A stretch of DNA of 64,000 bases from the NCBI GenBank assembly GCA_037176885.1, contig JAWWNJ010000181.1, positions 248,001 through 312,000 of the forward strand, given 5' to 3'. The notes beneath the pieces were generated by a model. It saw nothing but the letters and a program-made list of their open reading frames with translations, was not told the DNA's origin and made no database searches. The position numbers and the translations under genes are program-made. Below, one piece after another: positions 45,125 to 54,961 of this stretch (position 1 is its first letter; every line of letters begins with the position of its first letter). Origin of the DNA: Favolaschia claudopus (taxonomy: Eukaryota > Basidiomycota > Agaricomycetes > Agaricales > Mycenaceae).

Positions 45125-45460
45125 AAGTGACAAGTCAGAAGTTGCTACCAGACAAAGTTGTCGCCAGATTCAGTTGTAGCCAGACAGACTGTTACAATCC
45201 CAAGTTGTATACAAAAGAAGTTGCCTCCAGAAAGAGTTGTAGCCCCAGTTTCGTTGCGGACAAAAAGTTGTTGTCGACACTGTTGTGAGCAGAGTGAAAG
45301 TTGTTGATGCCGGCATAGAATCACAATCAGTTGTCACATCACAAACATGTCACTTCTCAAAGTTGTCGTCCGCGAGGTTGTATACTAATTATCATTCAGC
45401 TCGAAGTTGCCAGCGGTACAACAAAGTTGTTGCTAAAAGTGTAAGTTGTACCCTAATTTA
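45125..45460 (+). repeat. Array of AGTTGT-type words (right array)
   Basis: About sixteen copies of (a)gttg(t/c) occur in about 330 bp, often as AGTTGTAGCC, AGTTGTCGCC or AGTTGTATAC, spaced roughly 15-30 bp. This is the mirror of the 41560-41730 array. Confidence 0.65.
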
Positions 45461-45539
45461 CCACACATGTCGCAAATAATAAATATACAGTATATCGCCC
45501 ATATAGACTATTGGGATACTAAGCACCTTTTTGGGGTAC

Positions 45540-45768
45540 TTACCGGCCTGAAATTTCGGCATCTCTCCTTCAGAGAACGCAAACATGTCCAAATTGGTTC
45601 AATTTTAAAGATTGATTCACCAACTCAAAACAAAACATTGCATGTCATGCCCATACCATGAAAGTAGTAGAATAAATAATCTAGAGGAGCCCTGTATTAC
45701 TTGAAGCTGTTTGAGTTTCGAAATTCCCCTCTAAAAAGCCAAATTCCGGTTACTTTTGGTCCCACCGA
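45540..45768. repeat. Partial relative of the CTCGTC TIR element
   Basis: About 70 percent similar to the right end of the element at 49735-50983 ('aaaaagccaaattccggt.acttttggtc.c.ccgag' followed by TA). The matching left end was not found, so this is a half copy. Confidence 0.6.
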
Positions 45769-46124
45769 GTAGGAGTTATTAGAGGCGTTGATGGCACCAC
45801 CGGAAGGGTTGCCGCCAGTGACGGATTGACGGGATCACCAATGATGGCGTTCCGCGGGCTTCCGCAATTCAGTGATTCAACCGTGGGAGTCATAATTGCT
45901 GACTTTCTACCGTTGGATCGACAAGCCAAGAGGCTGCCGAAGGTCCTCCGGGACACCCAAATACCAATATACCATCTCTCTACTCAATTGGATCGACATT
46001 GCTTACTCTGTACTATTTATGTGATGTATTTCTTGGCATTAGTATAAAAGGACCTGTCTCGTTGAGCTGGAGGACATCGCGCTCAGTCTACTGGACAGCG
46101 TTGGTGAACTCAGGCAGCAACGTA

Positions 46125-46212
46125 CAGTTGCGGCAAAATCAAAGGTGACGTCACGTGGGCCACGTTGCGCCAAATATGTCACGTGACGTCACTTTTGATC
46201 TTGCCGCAACTG
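46125..46212. mobile_element. 88-bp MITE, CAGTTGCGGCAAAATC ends, TA-flanked
   Basis: Almost a perfect palindrome: CAGTTGCGGCAAAATCAAAG and its complement at the other end, with TA at 46123-46124 and 46213-46214. The middle is 'gtgacgtcacgtgg ... cacgtgacgtcac'. The same terminus as 63056-63424. Confidence 0.88.
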
Positions 46213-46348
46213 TAGAGGCATATTGTCTACTCGTTTGTCTTAATAGAAATTGTGTTGAAGTTCAGTTCAAGTGTGAATCTAAGCATCGTTTCGAGAGCGT
46301 TCACCCGCGGAGGCTTTGCTTTCGAGTGGCTTTGTCGTGGCCTTAGTG

Positions 46349-46776
46349 CAAGGGGCACCCATCCTTAAAATCCTGGACACAGGGTCGGAAAACTGACTTA
46401 AGGCTCGGTCAACCCCTACCCCCCATACGTAAGTGTTACATAAGCTCCAAAACAGGTAATTCCCATCAAAAACTGAGAAAATTTGTTCAAGTTTTGCCGT
46501 GATTTGGACTGTACCAGCACACTTCGGGGATACTTTGGTGCTCAAACGTGTTATCCCACACATTTTTGGCTACCAGCTGGCCGAAAGTTGCCGTTCGGGT
46601 CTGGTCGAGGGAGACCCAATATATTACGTAATCAAATATTTTCTGTTACTTTTTTTACCTTCGGAAACGCGTTTTTAGACCGATCTGAGGCTGGGTCGGA
46701 AAAGTGAAATAAGACACCTCAGAGCCCCACCCCCCCCTAACCCCGTGTCTCGGGTTTTGCCGGTGGGTGCCCCTTG
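46349..46776. mobile_element. 428-bp hAT-type element, CAAGGGGCACCCA ends
   Basis: Left end CAAGGGGCACCCATCC and right end GGTGGGTGCCCCTTG, flanked by a perfect 8-bp duplication CCTTAGTG (46341-46348, 46777-46784). It contains paired 'gggtcggaaaa.tga' words near both ends. Non-coding. Confidence 0.9.
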
Positions 46777-47234
46777 CCTTAGTGTGTAAGGAACTGCCTG
46801 CCTCTACTGCCCGCGGACTGTCTATCTCATTGTGAGGATACGTGTGCTCAAGAGTGAACTAGTATCTCCCTGAGTCTGAGGAAGAGTGGAACTGTCCATC
46901 TGCTGAAGCATTGCGTTGGGACTGCTGGCGCATAACCGGAAGAGATCTGATTAGTCCTCGTCTGAAAGGCTTGTGCTATATAAAGGAGTGTCAAAGGTTC
47001 CTGGAATTTGGAGGTTCAGGTCTATAGCGTAACTGGCGCTATAAGAATTGTGCATTCTGCCGCGGAAACTGTCTGTGGTCATTGTTTCAATCTCGCCCTG
47101 ATATTCAACTTCGTTGGGTATCTTGTATCCTACCGTTTATAGTTCCTATTTTTAGGAAAGGTCCGCGGACGGAATTACTTCCATCTACGGTGTGTGAGAG
47201 CGTGTTTTGTGCAAGGTTCTTACTTGCAAGTCGA

Positions 47235-47684
47235 CTATTCCATACGAACGCTGCAGGGGTGGTACTGCAAATCCGAACCACACGAGCAACCGCCCTGCAT
47301 TTGTTTGACACGTCCACTGTTTTTTGTCTGCGGGCGGGTTACAACTTTGCAATGAGGGTTTGTGCATTTCATAACACCGAGACAGAGCCGGGTAGTGTGT
47401 ACACCATCAAGTCTATTCGTCGCCCGTGTACTTCCCACAGCATTCTTTTTACCTCCTCTTACTTCACACGCCCAATGCACGGCAAATTGACACTGCTCGT
47501 AAAATCCCCGGGTGTATGTAGCCTCCCATTTACCGTCCGGCCACGGATTCCAACTATGCGGGTCACCCGGGGGCGGAGGAACAAATTCATCAACATCCTC
47601 CCAATCTGGATCCCGATTGCGCTGCGCTGTTGTCGATGCGGCCAGGTAAGGCTTAGCTGAAGGAAGACGTTGGATCCAACCCAA
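47235..47684 (-). CDS. GCM/WRKY-like zinc-finger fragment of a transposase-type protein
   Basis: A 149-codon frame with FYEQCQFAVHWACEVRGG, STRATNRLDGVHTTRLCLGV, MKCTNPHCKVVTRPQTKNSG and GGCSCGSDLQYHPC. The Cys/His layout (C..C...RP...C.CG....H.C) resembles GCM/WRKY-type zinc fingers found at the N-terminus of basidiomycete transposase-like proteins. No DDE core follows in frame; a further minus-strand frame (47317-47105) may be its continuation after a break. A splice near the first residues is possible. Family placement is from motif memory. Confidence 0.5.
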   Translation of the reverse strand: MGWIQRLPSAKPYLAASTTAQRNRDPDWEDVDEFVPPPPGDPHSWNPWPDGKWEATYTRGFYEQCQFAVHWACEVRGGKKNAVGSTRATNRLDGVHTTRLCLGVMKCTNPHCKVVTRPQTKNSGRVKQMQGGCSCGSDLQYHPCSVRME

Positions 47685-48006
47685 TATGATAGCATACCAC
47701 GCTTGAAAATCCTTCTACATCAAAACATCTCGATTGAAATCCGTAAGTTAGAACAGAGAGTCAGAACATTCCAACAGTTCTACTCTTACATTAATCGACT
47801 AATTCAGCCCCAAACAAGGTCAGTACAGATAGTAATGACACCTAAGTATCATTCAAAATTACTGCCGGCGTCAGCCTCTCCAAAAGCGCCTTTCGGCGGC
47901 GGGTCAAGGGGGCACCGGCAATCTAACCGGCGACTAAGGGCTAGTTAGTTAGTCCGGCCGTCAGGCCGGAAAAAAAAAATTTTGACCCCCAAGTTTGTGG
48001 AGTATA

Positions 48007-48740
48007 TACTAGAAACGAAAACGAAAACGACTATATATAGAATAGCCGATAGATGGCCGGTGGTGCCCGTCGGCAGCAGGTTCAGAAACGAAAATGAAGC
48101 AGTCGGCACGGAACAAGTCAAGGTCGGCTCTATGACGCCAAGGGTCACGGTCACGTACATGCTTGATCGTTCGAGTTATGTTGGTCCCGTTCCGATGCTC
48201 GGCTACTACTTAAAAGTAACCGAATTTGCCGTTTTTTCTTGGTTTTTTCCCGTGCTCGTGCAACTTAGCTACTGCCGGCAGCCAACACAAATTAAGAGAT
48301 AAATATAAAATAATAATATTTGTTTACTTTATGTAGTCCATTCTTGTTTCCTATTTACCTTTAGTGTTCGTCTATATCACGTTTGCCACGAATCTCATAC
48401 TTGGGTATCGTAAAAATTTCTATTTTATGATTTTGAAGTGGAGTGATCTTCGCTCTTCAATTAATTTAGAGTGCTAAAACACGCTGTGTGCGTGACCTGG
48501 TACAGCCACTCGGACGCGTTCGGCAAGCGGCCGATGACACAATAGACCACGTACATAATGTACATTGATATACTGTGACTGTGACATCAATCCAGTCCTT
48601 TCGGCTTGTTTGCCGTGTTGAAACCGGTCATTTTCGTTTCTGAATGCTGGCAATTGATGGACTTGATGGCCTGGAAGGCCGCCTGATCATTATCAGCTAG
48701 CCGCGTTTTCGTTTTCGATTTTCGTTCATACCGAAGTTTG
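48007..48740. mobile_element. Imperfect inverted-repeat element with 'GAAACGAAAACG' arms
   Basis: The left arm 48010-48110 (GAAACGAAAACGAAAACGAC ... 'agatggcc' ... 'cagaaacgaaaatga') is mirrored by 48630-48735 ('tcattttcgtttctgaatgc' ... 'gcgttttcgttttcgattt'). The ends are not sharp. Confidence 0.45.
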
Positions 48741-48949
48741 TGGGCGGGAATGAGTTATAATTTCGGATTTTTGCGACTGGATCCCCCAAAGGACAGTTGT
48801 TTAGCCTTTTCTGAAGCAAATTTGAGTCTAAAACTGCTCAGAATCATCCAATTTCAGTTTATTTTTGCTGCTTGACGCTCGAAATCTGTCTTGCAATTTA
48901 CTTGTAATTCCCCAGACCGACTTCAGGTCTCAAAAATTTCTCGCGCTCC

Positions 48950-49190
48950 GCGCGATTTACTCTATCTGCGACAGACATTGTGCAGTTTCCGCTTGATTTA
49001 CACTATTTTTGCGACGAAGGTACGGGGTTTTCAAGACGTTGATTTACTCTATCTGTGACGAACCTAATAGGTAGTGACCGGGGGCCTGCGGAACTCGTCA
49101 ACTCGAGTCGCAACTCGATCCCACTCATTGCGATCGAGTTGACACCGAGTTCCACTCGACTCCACTCGACTCGGTGGCAACACTAAATCA
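48950..49190. repeat. Short tandem-like repeats ('ATTTACTCTATCTG.GACGAA' and 'CCACTCGACT')
   Basis: 'gatttactctatctgcgac' appears at 48955, in a variant at about 48995 ('gatttacactatttttgcga') and at about 49041. Next, 49095-49185 is rich in 'actcga/ctcgac' words ('ccactcgactccactcgact'). Confidence 0.6.
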
Positions 49191-49246
49191 CGGGGTCAAT
49201 GTCGAGATGTTGAGATCGTGCGAGACGTCGCGAGCGGAGCGGGGTT

Positions 49247-49343
49247 TGGGGCGGCCAGCCCCAACAAGCTGTGTGACCGAACGAAGGGAGGTCGGCGAGC
49301 GCAGCGAGTCGGCCGTGCCGGAGGCAGCGAGCTAAAGCTTGTT
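49247..49343. repeat. GC-rich dispersed repeat, copy 2
   Basis: Partner of 15711-15808, in the same orientation. It is followed at once (49348-49392) by a piece of the TIR of the 59982-60744 element. Confidence 0.85.
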
Positions 49344-49347
49344 CATC

Positions 49348-49392
49348 TTATGACAGGGTTCCCTTTGGGATGGTCTGGTTACGAGACTATTC
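49348..49392. mobile_element. Partial TIR related to the 59982-60744 element
   Basis: 'cttatgacagggttcccttt' and 'gggatggtctggttacgaga' match one TIR of that element with 'cataagag' missing in the middle. Confidence 0.6.
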
Positions 49393-49734
49393 ATGCATAA
49401 GCAGTCACATGCAATTTGCAGAATCAGACCTCGTCTTTCTTATACGTTTTGAGGCTCCGATTATTCTCACTGTGCATGCTTACAACGCAGAATTTTGATT
49501 CCTTGATGTCGAATCATTCTTGAAAAAGCATGGTGGTTTGCAGGGAAATTCCATGATTTTCCGGTAACCCTTAACCCATAGCCATTTGAGTTGAAAACCC
49601 ATAGTGAATATGCCCTAAAATGGCAACCAACTGTGGAGGGTGTATGGAGGTTTAAGATGGAGTGAAAAATAAATTTGAGTGCAGAGCTCGCAATAAGTAC
49701 TGTATTGGCGCAAGAACACTCTACAAAGCAACTA

Positions 49735-50983
49735 CTCGTCATGACCAAAAGTGACCGGAATCCAAAAATTGCGCATTTGCAACCAGTTTGCATGGATGAC
49801 CGCTGGTTAACTTCATCCTATAGGCAGTGTATAATTGTATGAGATTGCATACAAAGCAGCTGAAAGAAGGTGAGGTCCTTTTGTGCTATTATTCTACATT
49901 TCTTTTATATATGCTTGAAGGTGAGAATTTGGTATGTTGAGTTGTCACTCTCATTGAACCACGAGAAAAATCCAGTTATAACCTTAGATCTCTCATATAT
50001 AGACCTTTACAGCTGTTTGCAAAGCTAATGGCACTTCCGATCATTTTGTATACAAAGAGCAATTTAAATGTCCGAACTTGTATTGCTCCTTACACAACCA
50101 TTTGTGGACCAATTCCCATGATTCCAGGCTCATTTCGTAGCATTTTAACAGGGCTTTCATCCTATATCTGAATCGTCCCCTAATGCGATCCCTTTGCGTC
50201 CCTTGATTGCCGGTCATCGGCGGTAATACGAACAACGAACCTGAAAAAACTTAATCATTTCTGTTCAGAATCACTTCGATTTTTAAAATTATGTAGCCAT
50301 TAGGTAGGTAATGAGGTCTGCAAGCTCAAAATGTAAGACAACCACAATCCACTAACAGCAGAATGAAATTATTCACCAAGTGCTCGTTCTCGGCGCTGAG
50401 CAATTGTATCTGCATATTTTCAAAAGGTATGATTGCAGACCTGATTTGAGCTTTATTCCTCTGCTAATATTGCTTTATGGCGCCCCAAACCGTCCAGAAT
50501 TGAGCTAGAACGATGCAAATCACATCCCAGTTGGGACAACTAACCTCGGCATGATGCCATCACATTTCGGAAGCACTTGCCGCTATTTGCCGGCGGCTTG
50601 GAACCCCTGCCGAACCGCTTCAGAACAAAACTTGAACTGTGTGAATTGGTTGGAAATTGGATGAGATATGAGGGCGGGAAGATAGGACGTTTGAAATGCT
50701 CTCTTTTCATAAAAATTCAAGAAGTGCCATTAACTATGCAAACAGCTGTAAGATACTAAAGGCTTTTTCAATGTACTCACTGACCTGAACTTGCAAACAT
50801 TGCCAAATTGGTCGAATTTCGAAAATTAATTCATTGACTCAAAGAGAAACATCATATGCTATGCCCATAGAATGTACACTGTCGAGAACACGATATAGAG
50901 GAAGCCTATGTCACACAAAGTCGTCTGAGTATCGGAATTTTCCCCTAAAAAGCCATATTCCGGTCACTTTTGGTCACGACGAG
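49735..50983. mobile_element. 1,249-bp TIR element, CTCGTCATGACCAAAAGTG ends, TA-flanked
   Basis: The left end CTCGTCATGACCAAAAGTGA is mirrored by TCACTTTTGGTCACGACGAG on the right, with TA on both sides (49733-49734, 50984-50985). Inner segments at 50040-50230 and 50560-50740 are also inverted and diverged ('aaagagcaatttaaatgtcc' versus 'ggacgtttgaaatgctctct'), so the element can fold over most of its length. Non-coding. Confidence 0.78.
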
Positions 50984-50985
50984 TA

Positions 50986-51562
50986 AGACGGTGAAACAGC
51001 GCCCCAGACAGTTAGCAGGCAGCTGAGTGGCGGTCCAAGGTCGGTGCTTTGCGCGTTTGTGTTGAAATAGCGGCCGCAGAACGAGCGGACAAACGAAAGA
51101 ACGGGGAAATCCCTTGCAAACGCGCAAGGGGATTTAGCATTACAACACGAATATAAGTACATCGTAGAGTGCGGAATAATAAAAGCCGAAGCATAAGATA
51201 AAATTACATACGTCCGCGATAGAGCGGAGCGTCGACATCATGCGCAGCAGCGAGCGCGATCAGGTGAGTCGGGGCAGTGCGAGTACGGACTCACTCGGAA
51301 TTGCAACAATTTCAAGTGGAGGGAAGGGTAGATAGAGGTCCCGAGAGTGTGATCGTACCTCCAGGTTGACGACCACTATGCACATGGCAATTTGGTGCTT
51401 GGTTCTTTGTACTCTATACTAGTAGTACTGCAACTGTATTGTCCAGTACTTGAAATATATCCTGTTTTATACCTCTTGAGTTTGATAAGGAGTAAGGCGT
51501 CAGGATAGCTGGCTAGCTTGGTGGTACTTCCGGACGAATCATTGCGAAGATCATGACAAAAT
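50986..51562. other. Stretch without a supportable gene
   Basis: Only short overlapping frames. No recognised motif and no repeat link in the window. Confidence 0.35.
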
Positions 51563-51720
51563 GTCATGAAAAAACGTTAGGAACGGGCCCACAGTCGTTA
51601 GGAATTTCAGGACCCCGGATCATAACGTTTCGTCATGAAATCCGACAAAAGATCATGAAATTCAACACAAATGACAACGAAATACCTAACACAAGGTCCT
51701 GAACAACATCATGAATTTCA
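51563..51720. repeat. Dispersed 'CATGAAATTC / ATAACGTTTCGTCATGAA' repeat
   Basis: Short words 'acgttaggaa', 'gtcgttaggaatttcagga', 'cataacgtttcgtcatgaaa' and 'agatcatgaaattcaac' occur in both orientations. Related blocks lie at 11840, 39140 and 63728. Confidence 0.65.
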
Positions 51721-51989
51721 AAACCTTCCCTCTGCACAGTGTTGGTGAAGGGACACTATTCGCCCGATCATGCGAGAACACTTTCCGTTGGGATTTGAAA
51801 ATCAATTTCCCAGTAACAAGAAAGCACCCATATGTACCTCGTACTGCGTTGAATGCTTGTGGACCATTCCATGAGATATCATCCGGCGGGCAAGAGAAAC
51901 TTGGAAAGCAGGCATTAGATATGAGTGATATTGGTCTTCGGCACTGGGGATGGACGCTTTGTCATCCCGCACGAGGCACGACAACTTTG

Positions 51990-52765
51990 GTAGCATAGGC
52001 GTTTGTGTGATGGCGCCGAGCGCCTATTTTGCTCGTCCAACGCCTACTCCGCGTAGCGAGCACCTATTTGCCGTACCCAGCGCCTACTGCGCGGCACTAC
52101 CTCGGCAAGAGTCGGCATCCGTGTCCCGAATTTCGCGGTGCACTCCGAGCGTACGAATCCCTTTTAATGAAGTCCTTTTGGAGATGTCAGCCGCATATTG
52201 TTCAAAGACAAAATTGGTTTGAATTCATTATTGCAACATTAAAGCCCACTGGCAACACATCATCGTACTAAGCAACTAAAATTACTTTTACCAACTATAT
52301 TTCCACCCTTTCAAACTCGACTCCCCAATGAAGCGACCCTTATATCATGCACAAAAAATCAAAACACCGGGAGGCCGGGTAGCAGCCGACAAATCTTGCA
52401 GATCTGTGCCATTGACCGCCACGGAGGCTTCAGCGGACCGGATTCGGGGCTGCCTCAGTCGAAACTTCCCGAACTTCGAAGTCGGCGATCTTCTCACTTT
52501 GACGGATAAGGACAACACGGGTTGCTTGCTTTGGTGGTGTCCTCCGGCTTGCCGGTGTCGGGCTGAGGGGCGGCCACGATGTGCATGAACGATAAGAGTG
52601 GGGAGCCAGAGGAAAAGGTACGTGAATATTGATTGGCGACGTAATTCTCGTACATCATTGGGAACAGACTTGACCTCCGCGTAGGTGTTGGTTGGGGCAA
52701 TAGGCGTTCGAGTGGTGGATAGGCCTTCGGGTCTTATTTAGGTGTTCGCCGAACGCCTATGCTAC
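51990..52765. mobile_element. 776-bp TIR element, GTAGCATAGGCGTT ends with CGCCTA subterminal words
   Basis: Left GTAGCATAGGCGTTTGTG and right CGAACGCCTATGCTAC are inverted. Within 90 bp of each end the word (a)(g/c)gcctat/ataggcg recurs (left: gcgcctat, acgcctac, cacctatt, gcgcctac; right: ataggcgt, ataggcct, aggtgttc, cgcctatg). No target duplication is recognised. It ends right where the Plavaka-like frame begins. Confidence 0.6.
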
Positions 52766-53292
52766 TAATCGTGTATGTACTCGTCCCGCACACCTGGATC
52801 GTCCGAGATGGTGTTCTGATCTCTGACGTCTCGATTGTTACCGTGATGGACGACGGACGATGGCAGATTGAAGAGATAGAGGATGAAATCAACGCAGATG
52901 ATCTGCAATGGGATTATCAAGATATAGTGGCAGAATTCGGAGAGAACCTTCCGTCCGTCGATCCGTCGAAGGCTCTTAACATACCCAACCCTATGCGAAG
53001 ACTTGTTGAAGACGACGAGGACCTGTACGTCCTCATGGTATCCCCTTGGGCCGACGACGTATCTGGCAACCGATCAAAGCAATACAATAAGCATATGAAT
53101 ATGTATACCGGAAATGGTTGCCTTGCCGGCCGTCTCCTGCAGCAGGAATTTCACGTTCACTTCATCTCCTCTTCCCCGCACGCTTCGTCCCCAGAGCAGT
53201 TTGCCGCTTTCCGTGATCATGTGAAGGAAACCGAGACAAAACCGGTCAAGGCGTACAACTCTGCCACGCACCGGAAATGTCGTTTCCAGTAA
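52766..53292 (+). pseudogene. Plavaka-type (KDZ-related) transposon protein fragment
   Basis: The frame contains DGRWQIEEIEDEINADDLQW, IPNPMRRLVEDDEDLYVL and WADDVSGNRSKQYNKHMNMY, then LAGRLLQQEFHVHFISSSPH, ASSPEQFAAF and KAYNSATHRKCRF-stop. These blocks are characteristic of Plavaka-type proteins of agaric fungi. Only about 175 residues are present; family members are much longer on both sides. The upstream side is cut by the TIR element at 51990-52765, so the apparent ATG at 52759 lies inside that element. It then ends in a stop without the downstream catalytic region. Confidence 0.7.
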
Positions 53293-54486
53293 CCCTATAA
53301 AGTTTGTTAAACATTTGCTGTCTCAACATGTAATCGTGTTTAATCATTCCTTAATTGAACGGAAGGGTTGGCCGGGTATATTTGCAGGAGCGAAACATCT
53401 TCTGCAGCGCTTGTATACTACTAAGAGTCAACCCTTTAACACTGATGATCTCTGATTAACAGATCAAGTTGAACCGATAAACAGAGGAGATAAACAGAGA
53501 AGCACATTGCATTCGAGCCGACGTACTCCAAAAGATACGGGCTTGAGAATTCCGATTAATCACTGATTAACAAAACAAATTGTATGATAGTTGCGAAGAT
53601 GACACAGAAGCAGAGAAAATCAAGAGAAAATTCTCTTTTTCAAGCCCAGTCAAAACCGGTCATGCTGGCATATGCTCATTTCTGCTGTTCTGTTGTCAGC
53701 AGAAACCAGCAACTTTTTAAAACTGGAGCAGGTGAAAAATGTGCTGGCTTCTGCTGGGAGTTGCTGCATTCTGCTGCACCTGCTATGGTCTGCTGATATT
53801 GACTCTGCGAAAGCGGGCACACAATTGTATTGATAAAATAATATTCATTGCGCCTCTACCTACACATATTGTGCACTACCGCGACCCTCAACGCCACTCC
53901 CGTAGCCCGAGTCCACTGCGCAGCGACTCCCATACCACACGCCAGTCATCCAGACCTTCCCCAAGCGCGCATGACCCTCCCAAGCCCTTGCCCCACACCT
54001 GCCGCTGTAGAAACCGGCCTGTCTTGGAGGCGAACTGGAGGTGAACGAGCCTCCCGCCATGTGTTGTAGGCGGCGTGGGTAACGGCCATCGCGGATGATA
54101 TGCGAGGGTTATCATAGCACCTACGAGAAGACCAGGACACGTACAGGAACGAAGATACAGACATAGCGAAGAGGTTCGATATCCAAATCTACGACTTACC
54201 ACGAGTGAATGATGGTGTGGGTGGAGATATTGGTTTCCTGTGAGGAAGAGTGCAACTTCGAGATGGGAGCATGAAACATGGAAATTGCAAACTCACCGGT
54301 AGAGCGCATCCGACCACCTGCTGTCCGTCGATCTGCAGAGAACGGTTAGTGCACGACACAAAAAATAGAGGATTAAGCCTCCGAAAATCCACTTCAAGAC
54401 TCAGAAGCGCCACCAATTCTGTGCGCTGGAATGCAGGGGATAGAGACATAACTGCTACTGAGGGTAACGTGCAGTGAGTGGCAAAG
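53293..54486. other. Stretch without a supportable gene
   Basis: It contains a CTG/CAG-rich patch (53680-53800, 'ctgctg'/'cagcag' words in both orientations) and several 'gattaac' words (53440-53580). No gene motif was seen. Confidence 0.35.
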
Positions 54487-54828
54487 TGTCGAAACCAACG
54501 GGAAGCGAGCGAGCCAAACCTGAAATCTATCTTTAGGCAACTATGACGCAAGTGGATTTCAGGCTCCGCAACTCTGAATCCAACTGCGTCATCGCTAGCG
54601 GTGACATGTCACGTCACATCATGCGCCAAGCCTTTCCTCAGCTGTTGTTGTTAACTAACACGACACTGAGGTGAGGCTTCTATTATTCTGTACCCAAGAA
54701 TACATTACTTACAGTATTCCCTAGCTAATCGTGTATTCTGTCTAGGTGCATAATAGAGCTGTTGTTGTTAACTAACACGACACTGAGCTAATCGTGTATT
54801 CTGTCTAGGACGGACGTCCGGTTTTGAG
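54487..54828 (+). repeat. 5' LTR of copia element 2
   Basis: It starts TGTCGAAACCAACGGGAAGC, the same start as the 3' LTR at 59386. It contains an internal tandem duplication: 'gctgttgttgttaactaaca' at 54642 and 54756, and 'gctaatcgtgtattctgtct' at 54724 and 54786. The right border is set by the primer-binding site. Confidence 0.65.
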
Positions 54829-54841
54829 AGGTTACGGGCCC
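54829..54841 (+). promoter_or_regulatory. Primer-binding site of copia element 2
   Basis: AGGTTACGGGCCC differs by one base from GGTTATGGGCCC, the site that pairs with the anticodon-arm half of initiator tRNA-Met in several Ty1/copia elements. Confidence 0.6.
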
Positions 54842-54961
54842 TCGTAGGACGCCAGTTTCACTGCGCAACGCTAGCCGGACGCTACACAGCTCAACAGCAA
54901 AACCAACCAGCCGCAAAAATCTGCAAACGCTCGCAACTCCAGGCCACGTCATCCGCCAGAC

